Origin: Epibacterium sp. Ofav1-8
GTDB taxonomy: Bacteria; Pseudomonadota; Alphaproteobacteria; Rhodobacterales; Rhodobacteraceae
Reading direction: 5' to 3'
Assembly: GCF_022348185.1 (NCBI RefSeq)
Contig: NZ_JAKRFD010000001.1
Span: 124,001 to 188,000 of the forward strand
DNA: 64,000 nt
Both the position numbers and the translations under genes were made by a program. The notes under the pieces are model-generated. The model saw only the letters and a list, made by a program, of their open reading frames with translations, had not been told where the DNA came from and did no database searches. This document shows positions 37,363 through 46,442 of this stretch, in pieces (the first letter of the stretch is position 1; each line of letters begins with the position of its first letter).

Positions 37363-37815
37363 TCAGGCGCGCTGGTCCTTGGGGGATCCCATCACCACAT
37401 ATGTTGTGATCGCCGTCACAAAGGGCGAGGTGCCGAGGATTTCGGTGTGGAACTGTTTGTAGCTCTTGAGGTCGGCGCATTCGACGCGCAAGAGATACTC
37501 GATGGTGCCGGTGATATTGTGGCACTCCACCACCTCCGGCGCGCTGGACATGGCGCGCTCAAAGGCGGCCTGCGCTTCCTTGGTGTGTTCGCCAAGACCG
37601 ACGCCGATATAGGTCACGAACCCCACGCCCATGGCAGCGGGGTCCAGAACGGCGCGGTAGCCGGTGATGACGCCTTCGCGTTCCAGTTCCTGCACCCGGC
37701 GCAGGCAGGCTGAGGGGGACAGGCCGACGCGCTCTGCAAGCTCGAGGTTTGAGATCCGCCCGTCGCGGCTCAGTTCTTGCAATATGTGTTGGTTTATTCG
37801 ATCTGTTTTCGCCAT
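37363..37815 (-). CDS. Lrp/AsnC family transcriptional regulator
   Basis: A 150-residue Lrp-type regulator. The N-terminal HTH (about 1-60) has INQHILQELSRDGRISNLEL and LSPSACLRRV. The C-terminal RAM ligand-binding domain (about 65-145) contains ECHNITGTIEYLLRV. It diverges from a LysE-type exporter gene across 73 bp, a classic regulator/exporter pairing, so it probably activates or represses amino-acid export. Confidence 0.93.
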   Translation of the reverse strand: MAKTDRINQHILQELSRDGRISNLELAERVGLSPSACLRRVQELEREGVITGYRAVLDPAAMGVGFVTYIGVGLGEHTKEAQAAFERAMSSAPEVVECHNITGTIEYLLRVECADLKSYKQFHTEILGTSPFVTAITTYVVMGSPKDQRA

Positions 37816-37888
37816 TTGTTGCGATTATAGCGGGTTCGCGCGCGAGATCGCAATTTCATTTCCTCCGCATCGACGCACATTTTTGCGC

Positions 37889-38494
37889 ATGATGACCTAT
37901 GACCTTCTTGCCGCGCTTGCGCTCTTTGCCTTTGTCTCCTCGATCACGCCGGGGCCGAACAACCTGATGCTGATGGCATCGGGTGCGAATTTCGGCTTTC
38001 GCCGTACCATCCCGCATATGCTGGGAGTGGCGCTGGGGTTTGTGTTCATGGTGCTTTTGGTGGGCGCCGGGTTGGTGCAGGTCTTTGACGCCTATCCGAT
38101 AAGCTACACGGTGCTGAAGGTCGGCTCCGTTGTCTATCTGCTCTATCTGGCGTGGAAGATCGCCAACGCGGGCGCGGCCAAGACGGGCGCGGGCAATGAT
38201 GCAGGCACGCCTATGACGTTTTTGCAGGCGGCGGCGTTTCAGTGGGTCAATCCAAAGGCCTGGGCAATGGCGCTGACGGCGATCAGCGCCTACACGCCGG
38301 ATCATACGCTCTGGGCGATCCTTGTGGTGGGGGTGGTCTTTGGGGCGATCAACCTGCCGTCGGTGGGGTCATGGACCGTACTTGGCCAGCAGATGGCGCG
38401 GTTTCTGACCAGCCCCAGACGGCTGACCCTGTTCAACTGGACCATGGCGGTGCTGCTGGTGGCCTCGCTCTATCCGGTGATCTGGCCGCATTGA
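37889..38494 (+). CDS. LysE family translocator (amino-acid exporter)
   Basis: A 201-residue membrane protein with about six helices. The family signature SSITPGPNNLMLMASG lies near residue 20, and QWVNPKAWAMAL marks the second half. LysE/RhtB proteins export amino acids such as lysine, homoserine or threonine. The start is ATGATG at 37889/37892. It is transcribed away from the Lrp gene. Confidence 0.9.
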   Translation: MMTYDLLAALALFAFVSSITPGPNNLMLMASGANFGFRRTIPHMLGVALGFVFMVLLVGAGLVQVFDAYPISYTVLKVGSVVYLLYLAWKIANAGAAKTGAGNDAGTPMTFLQAAAFQWVNPKAWAMALTAISAYTPDHTLWAILVVGVVFGAINLPSVGSWTVLGQQMARFLTSPRRLTLFNWTMAVLLVASLYPVIWPH

Positions 38495-38530
38495 TCCCCT
38501 GCGGAGCCGGAAACGCGCATCGGGTGGGGG

Positions 38531-38573
38531 CGCGTGCAAAACCCCCATCGAGGGGGATTTGCACGCCCTTTTT
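38531..38573 (+). terminator. Strong terminator of the LysE-type gene
   Basis: GCGTGCAAA (38532-38540) pairs with TTTGCACGC (38558-38566). After one A-A mismatch, CCCCC (38542-38546) pairs with GGGGG (38552-38556) around a 5-nt loop. TTTTT follows at 38569-38573. Confidence 0.9.
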
Positions 38574-38589
38574 CGACCGGGTCGAAAAA
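38569..38589. terminator. Second hairpin with CGG triloop, overlapping the T-tract
   Basis: TTTTTCGAC (38569-38577) and GTCGAAAAA (38581-38589) form a perfect 9-bp stem. The T-tract of the preceding terminator is itself one arm. Its minus-strand reading would end transcripts from the AraC gene (stop at 38600). Confidence 0.6.
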
Positions 38590-38599
38590 GGTGGGTGCC

Positions 38600-39433
38600 C
38601 TATTTCAACGGCAGTATAATTTCGGTGAGCAGGTCCTCGGGCGCGGTACTGCGGGGGTCGTTCAGATAGATCTCGTAGCAGGGCTGATCCGCCGGGGTTT
38701 CGCCCGATTGCGGCAGCCAGCCGCCAAACAGGCTGTCGTAGGCCGCCGAGAGCCCGGCATAGGGACCCTTGAAGGTCAGTACAGCCGATCTGCCGCCGGG
38801 AATGTCAAAGGGCTGCATCCCCTCGGGGGTCCCGGTGCCATGATACTCGGCGCCGGCGAAGCTGCGCAGCTGGTCCTCCGGCACCTCGCCCGGGGCATCC
38901 ATATAGACGCCGATCACCGGCCCCAGATCCGGCCAGAGGCTGCGGCTGTTGACCAGCGCTGAGAAATGTTCGAACGCCCGTCCGATTTCGGCGTAGGGGC
39001 CGATATGGGGGACAGTTACAAGGCGGCGCGCCGGTTCGGTGCGCAGGGTGACATCATGCATAAAAAGCTCCTTTGGATCGCGAAGCGCCAGGGGCGGCAG
39101 GTGCTGCCCCTGGGCGCGAAAGGCCCCCGGCGCGATGCCGTAGGCCGTGGTGAAGGCACGCGAGAAGGAATAGCGGTTGGGATAGCCCACGGTGGCGGCG
39201 ATGTCCTCGATCTGGGCCTGCGAATTTGTCAGCGCCACCGCCGCGTGATGCAACCGGATGCGGCGCACCGACTGGCCGCAGGTCTCGCCGGTGAGGGCGC
39301 GGAACACCCGGTGCCAGTGAAACCGCGACATCGCCGCCACATCCGCCAGCCGATCCAGGCTGAGATCGCCTGCCGGATTGTCGTGGATATAGGTGAGCAC
39401 CCGCAGGATGCGATCTTCGTAACTCTGGGCCAT
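38600..39433 (-). CDS. AraC family regulator with GyrI-like ligand domain
   Basis: A 277-residue regulator. The N-terminal double HTH of the AraC/XylS family covers about residues 1-108: YEDRILRVLTYIHDNPAGDLSLDRLA-type start, MSRFHWHRVFRALTGE, then GYPNRYSFSRAFTTAYG. The C-terminal GyrI-like (BacI/Rob-type) domain (about 125-277) contains LVTVPHIGPYAEIG and the C-terminal CYEIYLNDP. Such proteins bind amphipathic drugs and control efflux or stress genes. ATG at 39433 fits the domain start; the 62-residue upstream frame is Arg/Ala-rich and not real. Confidence 0.9.
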   Translation of the reverse strand: MAQSYEDRILRVLTYIHDNPAGDLSLDRLADVAAMSRFHWHRVFRALTGETCGQSVRRIRLHHAAVALTNSQAQIEDIAATVGYPNRYSFSRAFTTAYGIAPGAFRAQGQHLPPLALRDPKELFMHDVTLRTEPARRLVTVPHIGPYAEIGRAFEHFSALVNSRSLWPDLGPVIGVYMDAPGEVPEDQLRSFAGAEYHGTGTPEGMQPFDIPGGRSAVLTFKGPYAGLSAAYDSLFGGWLPQSGETPADQPCYEIYLNDPRSTAPEDLLTEIILPLK

Positions 39434-39540
39434 CTGCCTGTCCTTGTGTCGTCGTGCCACCTGCGTGATGCCAGAGACGCGCGTGACAAATCTTGCTGAG
39501 TTTGCGTCCCGGCGCAAAGCGGCCCGTTGGAGGCGGCGCA

Positions 39541-39566
39541 GGGGGCCAAGTGCGGCTGCGGCCCCC
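39541..39566. repeat. Hairpin upstream of accA
   Basis: GGGGGCC (39541-39547) pairs with GGCCCCC (39560-39566), with a 12-nt loop. It lies in the 262-bp divergent region between the AraC gene and accA. No T-tract. Confidence 0.4.
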
Positions 39567-39695
39567 GCGGAGAGGGGCGGAGCCCTGCCGGTGCGGCGGC
39601 GGCCGGTCCCCGATGCCACCCCGATACCACACGGAGAGTTGCATCAGACGCTGCGTAAGTCCATATAACGGGCAAACCGTGACAGTAGAGACAGT

Positions 39696-40658
39696 ATGAC
39701 CCAGTATCTGGAATTCGAAAAACCCCTCGCCGAAATCGAAGGCAAGGCGGAAGAGCTGCGGGCGATGGCGCGCACCAACGAAGAAATGGATGTGGTGGAC
39801 GAGGCCGCCGCGCTGGACAAGAAGGCCGCGCAGCTCTTGCAGGATCTCTATGCGGATCTGACCCCGTGGCGCAAATGCCAGGTGGCGCGTCACCCGGAGC
39901 GTCCGCACTGCAAGGATTACGTCGAAAAGCTCTTTACCGAATATACGCCGCTGGCCGGCGACCGGAACTTTGCCGATGACCTGGCGGTGATGGGCGGGCT
40001 GGCGCGCTTCAACGATCAGCCGGTGATGGTGATCGGCCACGAGAAGGGCTCTGACACCAAATCGCGCATCACCCACAACTTTGGCATGGCGCGTCCCGAA
40101 GGCTATCGCAAGGCGGTGCGTCTGATGGAGATGGCCGGTCGGTTCGGCCTGCCGGTGATCACGCTGGTGGACACCACCGGCGCCTATCCCGGCAAGGGCG
40201 CCGAAGAGCGCGGCCAGTCCGAGGCGATCGCCCGCTCCACCGAGATGTGCCTGAAGATCGGCGTGCCTCTGATCTCTGTCATCATCGGCGAGGGCGGCTC
40301 GGGTGGTGCCGTGGCCTTTGCCACTGCCAATCGCGTCGCGATGCTGGAGCATTCGGTCTATTCGGTGATTTCGCCCGAGGGCTGTGCATCGATCCTGTGG
40401 AAGGATGCCGAGAAAATGCGCGAGGCCGCCGAGGCGCTGCGCCTGACCGCGCAGGATCTGAAGGCGCTGGACGTGGTGGACCGGATCATCGCCGAGCCGC
40501 TGGGCGGCGCCCATCGCGATCCGGAGGCGAGCTATAGCGCGGTGGCGGCCGCGATCGGTGAAATGCTCGGTGAATTGAAGCCGATGGACGCCAAGGCGCT
40601 GATTGCGGACCGGCGCAAGAAGTTCCTCGATATGGGGTCCAAGGGGCTGGCGGCCTGA
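39696..40658 (+). CDS. accA: Acetyl-CoA carboxylase carboxyltransferase subunit alpha
   Basis: A 320-residue AccA. With AccD it transfers the carboxyl group from biotin-BCCP to acetyl-CoA, making malonyl-CoA for fatty-acid synthesis. Conserved segments include [13 protein letters not shown] at the N-terminus, [18 protein letters not shown]-like region, [19 protein letters not shown] and IGEGGSGGA for the oxyanion holes. It is normal in length and monocistronic, and ends at a strong terminator. Confidence 0.97.
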   Translation: MTQYLEFEKPLAEIEGKAEELRAMARTNEEMDVVDEAAALDKKAAQLLQDLYADLTPWRKCQVARHPERPHCKDYVEKLFTEYTPLAGDRNFADDLAVMGGLARFNDQPVMVIGHEKGSDTKSRITHNFGMARPEGYRKAVRLMEMAGRFGLPVITLVDTTGAYPGKGAEERGQSEAIARSTEMCLKIGVPLISVIIGEGGSGGAVAFATANRVAMLEHSVYSVISPEGCASILWKDAEKMREAAEALRLTAQDLKALDVVDRIIAEPLGGAHRDPEASYSAVAAAIGEMLGELKPMDAKALIADRRKKFLDMGSKGLAA

Positions 40659-40704
40659 TTGGCCGCCTGACCTGAAGAGGCCGCAACCGGCCCGCTGAAT
40701 CAAG

Positions 40705-40733
40705 AAAGCCCTCGCAAGATGCGAGGGCTTTTT
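40705..40733 (+). terminator. Terminator of accA
   Basis: GCCCTCGC (40708-40715) pairs with GCGAGGGC (40721-40728), 5-nt loop, and TTTTT follows. AAA on the left could also serve the minus strand, where the next gene ends at 40790. Confidence 0.95.
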
Positions 40734-40789
40734 CATGTCGGGGTCCCGCAGCGCGTGTCCCTGGTGACGGGGCCGGCGGGGCAGGGCGG

Positions 40790-41026
40790 TCAGTCCTGTT
40801 CCTGCAGCGCCTGTTCCGGTGTCTGCGCCTCTTCAACCTCGGCAGGGGTCGGGGCGCGGCCCTTGTGTTGCAGGCGTGCCTTGCGCAGCTTTTCGGTCTT
40901 TTCGCGGCGGGTCTGGGCTTCGTCCTCCATGATCTCGCGCGCGGTGCGGGCGGTCTTTTCCAATGCGGTTTCGCGGCGCGGCTGCTGGCCGGCGCGGTCA
41001 AGTTCTTCGGTGGTAATTTTGCTCAT
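40790..41026 (-). CDS. Small hydrophilic protein of unknown function
   Basis: A 78-residue, highly charged protein starting MSKITTEELDRAGQQPRRE. It has no membrane segment; much of it (about 15-60) is predicted to be helical with many Glu, Arg and Lys (EKTARTAREIMEDEAQTRREK). ATG at 41026 has a GGAGCG site upstream; an extension to 41134 is not protein-like. I do not recognise a family. It diverges from nap, across the 420-bp region that carries the FNR box. Confidence 0.6.
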   Translation of the reverse strand: MSKITTEELDRAGQQPRRETALEKTARTAREIMEDEAQTRREKTEKLRKARLQHKGRAPTPAEVEEAQTPEQALQEQD

Positions 41027-41220
41027 CTGGACGCGCTCCTGACGTCTGGGCGCGCCTGTCACGGCCTCGAAGGGCGCGCCGCGTGCGTGAATTGCACTCG
41101 GATCCGCGCCGTTGTCATGACGCCGCACCTCCAAGCGGGGTGAACCTCTTGTATGTGACCCCTATCCAAGAATGTCCGGGCTGTACATCCCCAGTGGGAA
41201 ACCGATTTCCGCGCCCCGCA

Positions 41221-41264
41221 CAGGCGTCGCGCAGGCTTCGGGCAGGCGTCGGACAGGCGCGCGG
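41221..41264. repeat. Four 11-bp tandem repeats upstream of nap
   Basis: Four head-to-tail units of 11 bp: CAGGCGTCGCG, CAGGCTTCGGG, CAGGCGTCGGA and CAGGCGCGCGG. The first six bases are CAGGC(G/T) in each. The period is about one helical turn, and the array ends 49 bp before the nap FNR box. The remaining bases of the 41027-41446 intergenic region show no gene. Confidence 0.75.
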
Positions 41265-41312
41265 CGAGCGTTTCGCTTGCGCGAGGGTAGCGTGAAAACG
41301 AACAGGGCCGGT

Positions 41313-41326
41313 TTGATTTGGGTCAA
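41313..41326 (+). promoter_or_regulatory. FNR-type box upstream of napF
   Basis: TTGAT-TTGG-GTCAA differs from the perfect FNR palindrome at one base (GTCAA for ATCAA). It is 121 bp before the napF ATG, leaving room for a promoter about 41 bp downstream. Confidence 0.8.
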
Positions 41327-41446
41327 GGCGGTTGAGGCGAATCCATTTTCTACCTAGGGTAGTTTCACGCAAACGTGATCGGCGCACGCGCATTCCGTTG
41401 GCATGTCGTGAGGGCCGAGAGTTTCAGTCTTGGGGCCAGGAAGTCT

Positions 41447-41953
41447 ATGACGACCGAGCACAGCAGACGCAATTTCTTGCGGGGACAATTCTCGCAGACC
41501 GAGGTGTCCCGGATGCATCCGCCCGGCGCGCAACCGGATGTGGCGCAGCTGTGTACCCAATGCGGGGCCTGCGTCGATGCCTGCCCCGAGGCCATTCTCA
41601 TCCCGCAAGACGCCAGCGCGCCAATCGTCGATTTTTCCCGCGGTGCCTGCACCTTTTGCAACGCCTGCGCCGAGGCCTGTGACACCGGGGCGCTGGTGCC
41701 CGCCGAGCCGCCGCACTGGCCGTGGCGGGCCACAATTGCGGCGCATTGCTTTTCGCTGACGGGCATCACCTGCCGCGCCTGCGAGGACGCCTGCGCGCCG
41801 CGGGCGATCCGGTTTCGCCTGATGACCGGCGGGCGCGCCGCCCCGATGCTGGACAGCGACCTCTGTACGGGCTGTGGCGCCTGCGTGTCGAGTTGCCCGG
41901 CGGCGGCGATCCGCTTTGAGGTTCCCTCTGACGCGGAGGAGGAGCTCGCATGA
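41447..41953 (+). CDS. napF: Ferredoxin-type protein NapF
   Basis: A 168-residue cytoplasmic iron-sulfur protein. An N-terminal RRNFLRGQF is followed by four cysteine clusters: CTQCGACVDACP, CTFCNACAEAC, CRACEDAC and CTGCGACVSSCP. NapF is thought to help mature or load NapA in the cytoplasm. ATG at 41447 is preferred to the open frame from 41375, which overlaps promoter sequence. First gene of napFDABC; its stop overlaps napD by 4 bp. Confidence 0.92.
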   Translation: MTTEHSRRNFLRGQFSQTEVSRMHPPGAQPDVAQLCTQCGACVDACPEAILIPQDASAPIVDFSRGACTFCNACAEACDTGALVPAEPPHWPWRATIAAHCFSLTGITCRACEDACAPRAIRFRLMTGGRAAPMLDSDLCTGCGACVSSCPAAAIRFEVPSDAEEELA

Positions 41954-42222
41954 ACATCTGTGGCTGCCTTGTCCATGTCACCCCCGAGCGGCTGCGCCCG
42001 GCGCGCGCGGCGATGGAGGCCATGTCCGGCGTCGAGGTCCATGCCGAAGCCGAGGATGGCCGCCTTGTCGTGGTGGTCGAGGATACCGAGGCCGCCTTTG
42101 CCTCGGACACGATCATGGCGCTGCATCATGTGCCGGGCGTGATTTCCCTGACGCTCAACTATCACCATTTCGAGGAGCCCGCGCCGCGGGTTCCCCTTGC
42201 CGCCCCCCAGCCGGAGACCTGA
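41950..42222 (+). CDS. napD: Chaperone NapD
   Basis: A 90-residue NapD. It starts MNICGCLVHVTPERL and contains HAEAEDGRLVVVVED, the ferredoxin-like fold that binds the NapA twin-arginine signal peptide until the cofactor is in. It overlaps napF by 4 bp and is 3 bp before napA. Confidence 0.92.
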   Translation: MNICGCLVHVTPERLRPARAAMEAMSGVEVHAEAEDGRLVVVVEDTEAAFASDTIMALHHVPGVISLTLNYHHFEEPAPRVPLAAPQPET

Positions 42223-42225
42223 CGC

Positions 42226-44721
42226 ATGACCCTATCGGAATCCCGTCGCACCTTCCTGAAGGCCACCGCAGCGGCCAGCACGGCCGCCGCTGCGGGCATT
42301 CCGCTCGCGCCCGAGGAGGCCATGGCACAATCCCCCGGCAATGCCGACATCCGCTGGGACAAGGCCCCCTGCCGGTTCTGCGGGACCGGGTGTTCGGTCC
42401 TGGTCGGCACCAAGGCCGGGCGGGTGGTGGCGACGCAGGGCGACCCCGAGGCGCCGGTGAACCGGGGGCTGAACTGTATCAAGGGCTATTTCCTGTCCAA
42501 GATCATGTATGGCGCCGACCGGCTGACCACGCCGTTGCTGCGCAAGTCCAACGGGGTCTATGACAAGAATGGCGCATTCGAACCGGTCAGCTGGGACGAG
42601 GCCTTCGATGTCATGGCGGCAAAGTGGAAGGAGGCGCTGGCGCAGAAAGGGCCCGGTGCCCTGGGCATGTTCGGATCGGGCCAGTGGACCATCATGGAGG
42701 GCTATGCGGCCTCCAAGCTGATGAAGGCGGGGTTCCGCACCAACAACATCGACCCGAATGCGCGCCACTGCATGGCCTCGGCGGTAGTGGGGTTCATGCG
42801 CGCCTTTGGCATCGACGAGCCGATGGGCTGCTATGATGACCTGGAGGCCGCCGATACCTTTGTGCTCTGGGGCTCCAACATGGCGGAGATGCACCCGATC
42901 CTGTGGTCGCGCCTGACCGACACGCGGCTGACAAAACCGGACTCGCAGGTGCATGTGCTGTCGACCTTTGAGCACCGTTCGTTCGAGCTGGCCGACAATG
43001 GCATCGTGTTCAAGCCGCAGACCGATCTGGCGATCCTGAATTATGTGGCCAACTACATCATCCAGAATGATGCGGTGAACTGGGCGTTCCTGGAAAAACA
43101 CGTCAATATCACCCGGACCGAAACCGACATCGGCTTTGGCCTCCGGGACACGGACCCGCGTCAGGAGGCGGCGGCGCACCCGAATTCGGGCAAGCTGACA
43201 CCGATCGGTTTCGACGAATACGCCCGAGCCGTGGCGCCCTATACGGCTGAATATGTATCGGAACTCTCCGGCGTGCCGGTGCATCAGCTTGAGAAGCTGG
43301 CGCAACAATATGCCGATCCGGATCGCAAGGTCATGTCGCTCTGGACCATGGGGTTCAACCAGCACACCCGGGGGTCCTGGGCCAATGGCTCGGTCTACAA
43401 CATTCACCTGCTGACCGGAAAGATCTCCGAACCGGGCAATTCGCCGTTTTCCCTGACCGGTCAGCCCTCCGCCTGCGGCACGGCGCGCGAGGTGGGCACC
43501 TTTGCGCATCGGTTGCCCGCGGACATGGTGGTGACAAACCCCGAGCACCGGGCCTATGCGGAAAAGATCTGGCGCCTGCCCGACGGCACCATCCCGGCCA
43601 AGCCCGGTCTGCATGCGGTGGCGCAGAACCGGGCGCTGAAGGATGGCACGCTCAACGTCTATTGGGTGCAGTGCAACAACAACATGCAGGCCGCTGCCAA
43701 CATCAACGAGGAGGGGCTGCCGGGATACCGGAACCCGGAGAATTTCGTCACCGTCTCGGACGCCTATCCCACGGTGACGGCGATGACGGCGGACCTGATC
43801 CTGCCGGCGGCGATGTGGGTCGAGAAGGAGGGCGCCTATGGCAACGCGGAACGCCGCACGCAGGTGTGGCGGCAGCAGGTCATGGCCCCCGGCGAGGCGC
43901 AATCCGACCTCTGGCAGCTGATGGAATTCGCCAAGCGGTTCACCGTGGAGGAGGTCTGGGGCGCGGAGCTGATCGCCAGGCAGCCAGAGGTCGCCGGCAA
44001 GACGCTCTACCAGGTTCTGTTCGAGAACGGCACCGTCAACAAATTCCCGCTGAGCGAGACCGCCGAGGGGTTTGCCAACGTGGAATCGCACCACGTCGGT
44101 TTCTATGTCCAGAAGGGGCTGTTCGAGGAATACGCCGCCTTTGGCCGCGATCACGGTCACGATCTGGCCCCCTACGACATGTATCATCAGGTGCGTGGGC
44201 TGCGCTGGCCCGTCGTCGATGGCAAGGAGACCCTCTATCGCTATCGCGAAGGCCATGACCCCTATGTGCCCGAGGGCGCGGATGTGGCGTTCTACGGCCA
44301 TGAGGACGGCAAGGCCAAGATCATCTTCGCCCCTTACGAGGCCCCGCCCGAGGTGCCGGATGAGGAATATGACCTGTGGCTGTCGACGGGGCGGGTGCTG
44401 GAGCATTGGCATTCCGGTTCGATGACCCGGCGGGTGCCGGAATTGCACCGCGCGGTGCCCTCGGCGGTGGTGTTCATGCATCCCGACGATGCCCGCGACC
44501 GGGGCTTGCGCCGGGGCCAGGAGATCGAGATTTCCACCCGCCGGGGCCGCATGCTGAGCCGGGTCGAAACCCGGGGGCGCAACAAGCCGCCCAGGGGGCT
44601 GGTTTTTGTGCCGTGGTTTGATGAACACCAGCTGATCAACAAACTGACGCTGGATGCGACCTGCCCACTGTCAAAGCAGACCGATTTCAAGAAATGCGCC
44701 TGCAAGGTGGAGCGCGCCTAG
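42226..44721 (+). CDS. napA: Periplasmic nitrate reductase catalytic subunit NapA
   Basis: An 831-residue molybdoenzyme that reduces nitrate to nitrite in the periplasm. A twin-arginine signal ([12 protein letters not shown]) precedes the mature protein. The [4Fe-4S] ligands are Cys49, Cys52, Cys56 and Cys84 (CRFCGTGC, then GLNCIKG). The molybdenum ligand is Cys182 in [10 protein letters not shown]. The bis-MGD-binding C-terminus ends with [17 protein letters not shown]. Length matches the alphaproteobacterial type. It exits by Tat after NapD release and pairs with NapB. Confidence 0.98.
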   Translation: MTLSESRRTFLKATAAASTAAAAGIPLAPEEAMAQSPGNADIRWDKAPCRFCGTGCSVLVGTKAGRVVATQGDPEAPVNRGLNCIKGYFLSKIMYGADRLTTPLLRKSNGVYDKNGAFEPVSWDEAFDVMAAKWKEALAQKGPGALGMFGSGQWTIMEGYAASKLMKAGFRTNNIDPNARHCMASAVVGFMRAFGIDEPMGCYDDLEAADTFVLWGSNMAEMHPILWSRLTDTRLTKPDSQVHVLSTFEHRSFELADNGIVFKPQTDLAILNYVANYIIQNDAVNWAFLEKHVNITRTETDIGFGLRDTDPRQEAAAHPNSGKLTPIGFDEYARAVAPYTAEYVSELSGVPVHQLEKLAQQYADPDRKVMSLWTMGFNQHTRGSWANGSVYNIHLLTGKISEPGNSPFSLTGQPSACGTAREVGTFAHRLPADMVVTNPEHRAYAEKIWRLPDGTIPAKPGLHAVAQNRALKDGTLNVYWVQCNNNMQAAANINEEGLPGYRNPENFVTVSDAYPTVTAMTADLILPAAMWVEKEGAYGNAERRTQVWRQQVMAPGEAQSDLWQLMEFAKRFTVEEVWGAELIARQPEVAGKTLYQVLFENGTVNKFPLSETAEGFANVESHHVGFYVQKGLFEEYAAFGRDHGHDLAPYDMYHQVRGLRWPVVDGKETLYRYREGHDPYVPEGADVAFYGHEDGKAKIIFAPYEAPPEVPDEEYDLWLSTGRVLEHWHSGSMTRRVPELHRAVPSAVVFMHPDDARDRGLRRGQEIEISTRRGRMLSRVETRGRNKPPRGLVFVPWFDEHQLINKLTLDATCPLSKQTDFKKCACKVERA

Positions 44722-44732
44722 CCCCGGCATCG

Positions 44733-44769
44733 GCCCCCGCGGGCGGCGGCATGGCCGCGTCGCGGGGGC
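44733..44769 (+). repeat. Intercistronic hairpin between napA and napB
   Basis: GCCCCCGCG (44733-44741) pairs with CGCGGGGGC (44761-44769), with further GC pairs inside. It lacks a T-tract and probably protects or separates mRNA segments. Confidence 0.5.
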
Positions 44770-44797
44770 GCCCGGGACAGACAGATGGAGAGCTGAC

Positions 44798-45238
44798 ATG
44801 AAACTGACAGTCAAAGCGGGGATTGCCGCCATCGCCACCACCCTGGCGCTGTCCGGATGGGGCGTGGCGCAGTCCGGCGGCCATGTTCAGGCCCTGCGCG
44901 GTGCGGATGTCGACCTGACGCTTCCGGCGCCCGAGCTCTATCAGCAGCAGGAGGGGCGAGAGGTGCGGAACTACCGCCAGCAACCCCCGGTGATCCCGCA
45001 TTCGATGCATCAGTATCAGATCGACAAGCGCACCAACCAGTGTCTGGCTTGTCATGACTGGTCCAATGCCGGCGAGCGCGGCGCGCCGACGCTGTCGATG
45101 ACGCATTACCTCGACCGGGACAGAAGGCAGCTTGATACCGTCGCCGGCACCCGCTGGTTCTGCAACCAATGCCATGTTCCGCAGGCCGACACTCCGGCGC
45201 TGGTCGGCAATACGTTTCTCCCCAGCCATTCTCGCTGA
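44798..45238 (+). CDS. napB: Periplasmic nitrate reductase electron-transfer subunit NapB (diheme cytochrome c)
   Basis: A 146-residue diheme cytochrome. A signal peptide covers about residues 1-25 (ends in GVAQS). The two heme motifs are CLACH and CNQCH, with extra His ligands in PHSMHQY and MTHYLD. It passes electrons from NapC to NapA. ATG at 44798 is preceded by GGAGAG; the open frame from 44654 overlaps napA and is not used. Confidence 0.95.
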   Translation: MKLTVKAGIAAIATTLALSGWGVAQSGGHVQALRGADVDLTLPAPELYQQQEGREVRNYRQQPPVIPHSMHQYQIDKRTNQCLACHDWSNAGERGAPTLSMTHYLDRDRRQLDTVAGTRWFCNQCHVPQADTPALVGNTFLPSHSR

Positions 45239-45261
45239 CGCAGGTATCGGAAGGACAAGTT

Positions 45262-45969
45262 ATGGCGGACAATGACACAAACCCCCGGCGCCGGTCCCTG
45301 TTGCGGCGTCTTTGGGATGGGTTCTGGAGCCCCACCGGTGTCCTGAGTGTCGGTTTCCTGCTGATTGCCGGGTTCATTGCCGGCATCCTGTTCTGGGGTG
45401 GCTTCCACTGGTCGCTCGAACTGACCAATACCGAAGAATTCTGCGTGTCCTGCCACACGATGGAAACCAACCTCGGCGAATACCGCGAGACCGTGCACTA
45501 CAACAATCACTCCGGTGTGCGCGCGATCTGTTCCGATTGCCATGTCCCGCATGAATGGCAGTACAAGATCAAGGCCAAGATCATGGCGGTGAAGGATGTC
45601 TACCACGAGGTGCTCGGCACCATCTCGACGGAGGAAAAATACGAAGAGCGCCGGCTGGAGATGGCCGCGGCGGTCTGGGCCAAGATGAAGGCGAGCGACA
45701 GTCGGGAATGCCGCAACTGCCACGCCTTTGAATATATGGACTTCACGATCCAGGAAACCCGCGCCGCCGACAATCACCAGCGCGCCATCGACGACGGCAT
45801 GACCTGTATAGACTGCCATCAGGGGATCGCCCATGACCTGCCGCCCGGCTACCTCGAGGAATACGAACATGTGGTCGACATGCTCGCCGGTACGACGCCG
45901 ATCGGACAGGGCACCGAAGTGTCCGACGTCCGCGCCTGGATCGGGGGGCAGAGCGATGCCGCGCATTGA
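45262..45969 (+). CDS. napC: Tetraheme quinol dehydrogenase NapC
   Basis: A 235-residue NapC/NirT-type protein. One N-terminal membrane helix (about 26-46, VLSVGFLLIAGFIAGILFWGG region) anchors a periplasmic domain with four heme motifs: CVSCH, CSDCH, CRNCH and CIDCH. It oxidises membrane quinol and feeds NapB. It starts 23 bp after napB with an AAGGA site. NapG/NapH are absent, so NapC is the only visible quinol route. Confidence 0.95.
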   Translation: MADNDTNPRRRSLLRRLWDGFWSPTGVLSVGFLLIAGFIAGILFWGGFHWSLELTNTEEFCVSCHTMETNLGEYRETVHYNNHSGVRAICSDCHVPHEWQYKIKAKIMAVKDVYHEVLGTISTEEKYEERRLEMAAAVWAKMKASDSRECRNCHAFEYMDFTIQETRAADNHQRAIDDGMTCIDCHQGIAHDLPPGYLEEYEHVVDMLAGTTPIGQGTEVSDVRAWIGGQSDAAH

Positions 45970-46005
45970 CGGGACGAGCACAGGCCGACAGGGGAGCACC
46001 CAGCC

Positions 46006-46278
46006 ATGATCAGCTTTCTGGATCTACTTGGAACCATCGGGGCCAGCATCATTGGTCTGCCGGGCATCATTGGCGTCGCGGTCGGGATGGCGACGCGCAA
46101 TTGGGTTGTGGCTGCCGCGCTTGGTGGTCTGGTCGGCCTGCTGGCGCCGATGATCCTGGGCGGGTCGCATTCGACCCATGTGGCGATCACGCCGATGGAA
46201 TACGCGATTTCCATTGGGATCGGCCTGTTGGCGGGGCTGGTGGGCTGCGCCATCCGTCACAAGGGTGCCTCTGTCTGA
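46006..46278 (+). CDS. Small hydrophobic membrane protein, unknown
   Basis: A 90-residue protein with about three hydrophobic segments: GTIGASIIGLPGIIGVAVGM, VVAAALGGLVGLLAPMI and AISIGIGLLAGLVG. A short charged tail ends it. It begins 36 bp after napC with a GGGGAG site and may be the last gene of the nap operon. I do not recognise it as NapE or NapK, and no function can be given. Confidence 0.6.
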   Translation: MISFLDLLGTIGASIIGLPGIIGVAVGMATRNWVVAAALGGLVGLLAPMILGGSHSTHVAITPMEYAISIGIGLLAGLVGCAIRHKGASV

Positions 46279-46323
46279 GGCGGCTTTGCCCCTTCCCGGA
46301 CTTGCATTTTTCCAGACTTGCCC

Positions 46324-46365
46324 TCTGCCAGTGTTAGACTCTGCCAGAGTTGGACTGTGCCAGGC
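46324..46365. repeat. 16-bp tandem repeat, about 2.6 copies
   Basis: TCTGCCAGTGTTAGAC (46324-46339) and TCTGCCAGAGTTGGAC (46340-46355), then a partial TGTGCCAGGC. It lies after the small membrane protein and before the hemN stop, in a convergent intergenic region. Confidence 0.65.
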
Positions 46366-46442
46366 CCGCGTTTCGCCGGGCGGTCACGCCCGACCCGGCC
46401 TGTGCGCCCGCGCCAGCGGCGGGCCTGCCAGGGATCCGCCGC

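Noticed and set aside
41221-41264. 11-bp repeats as a mini CRISPR or satellite
   Set aside because: Units are contiguous without spacers and only four copies; CRISPR is excluded.
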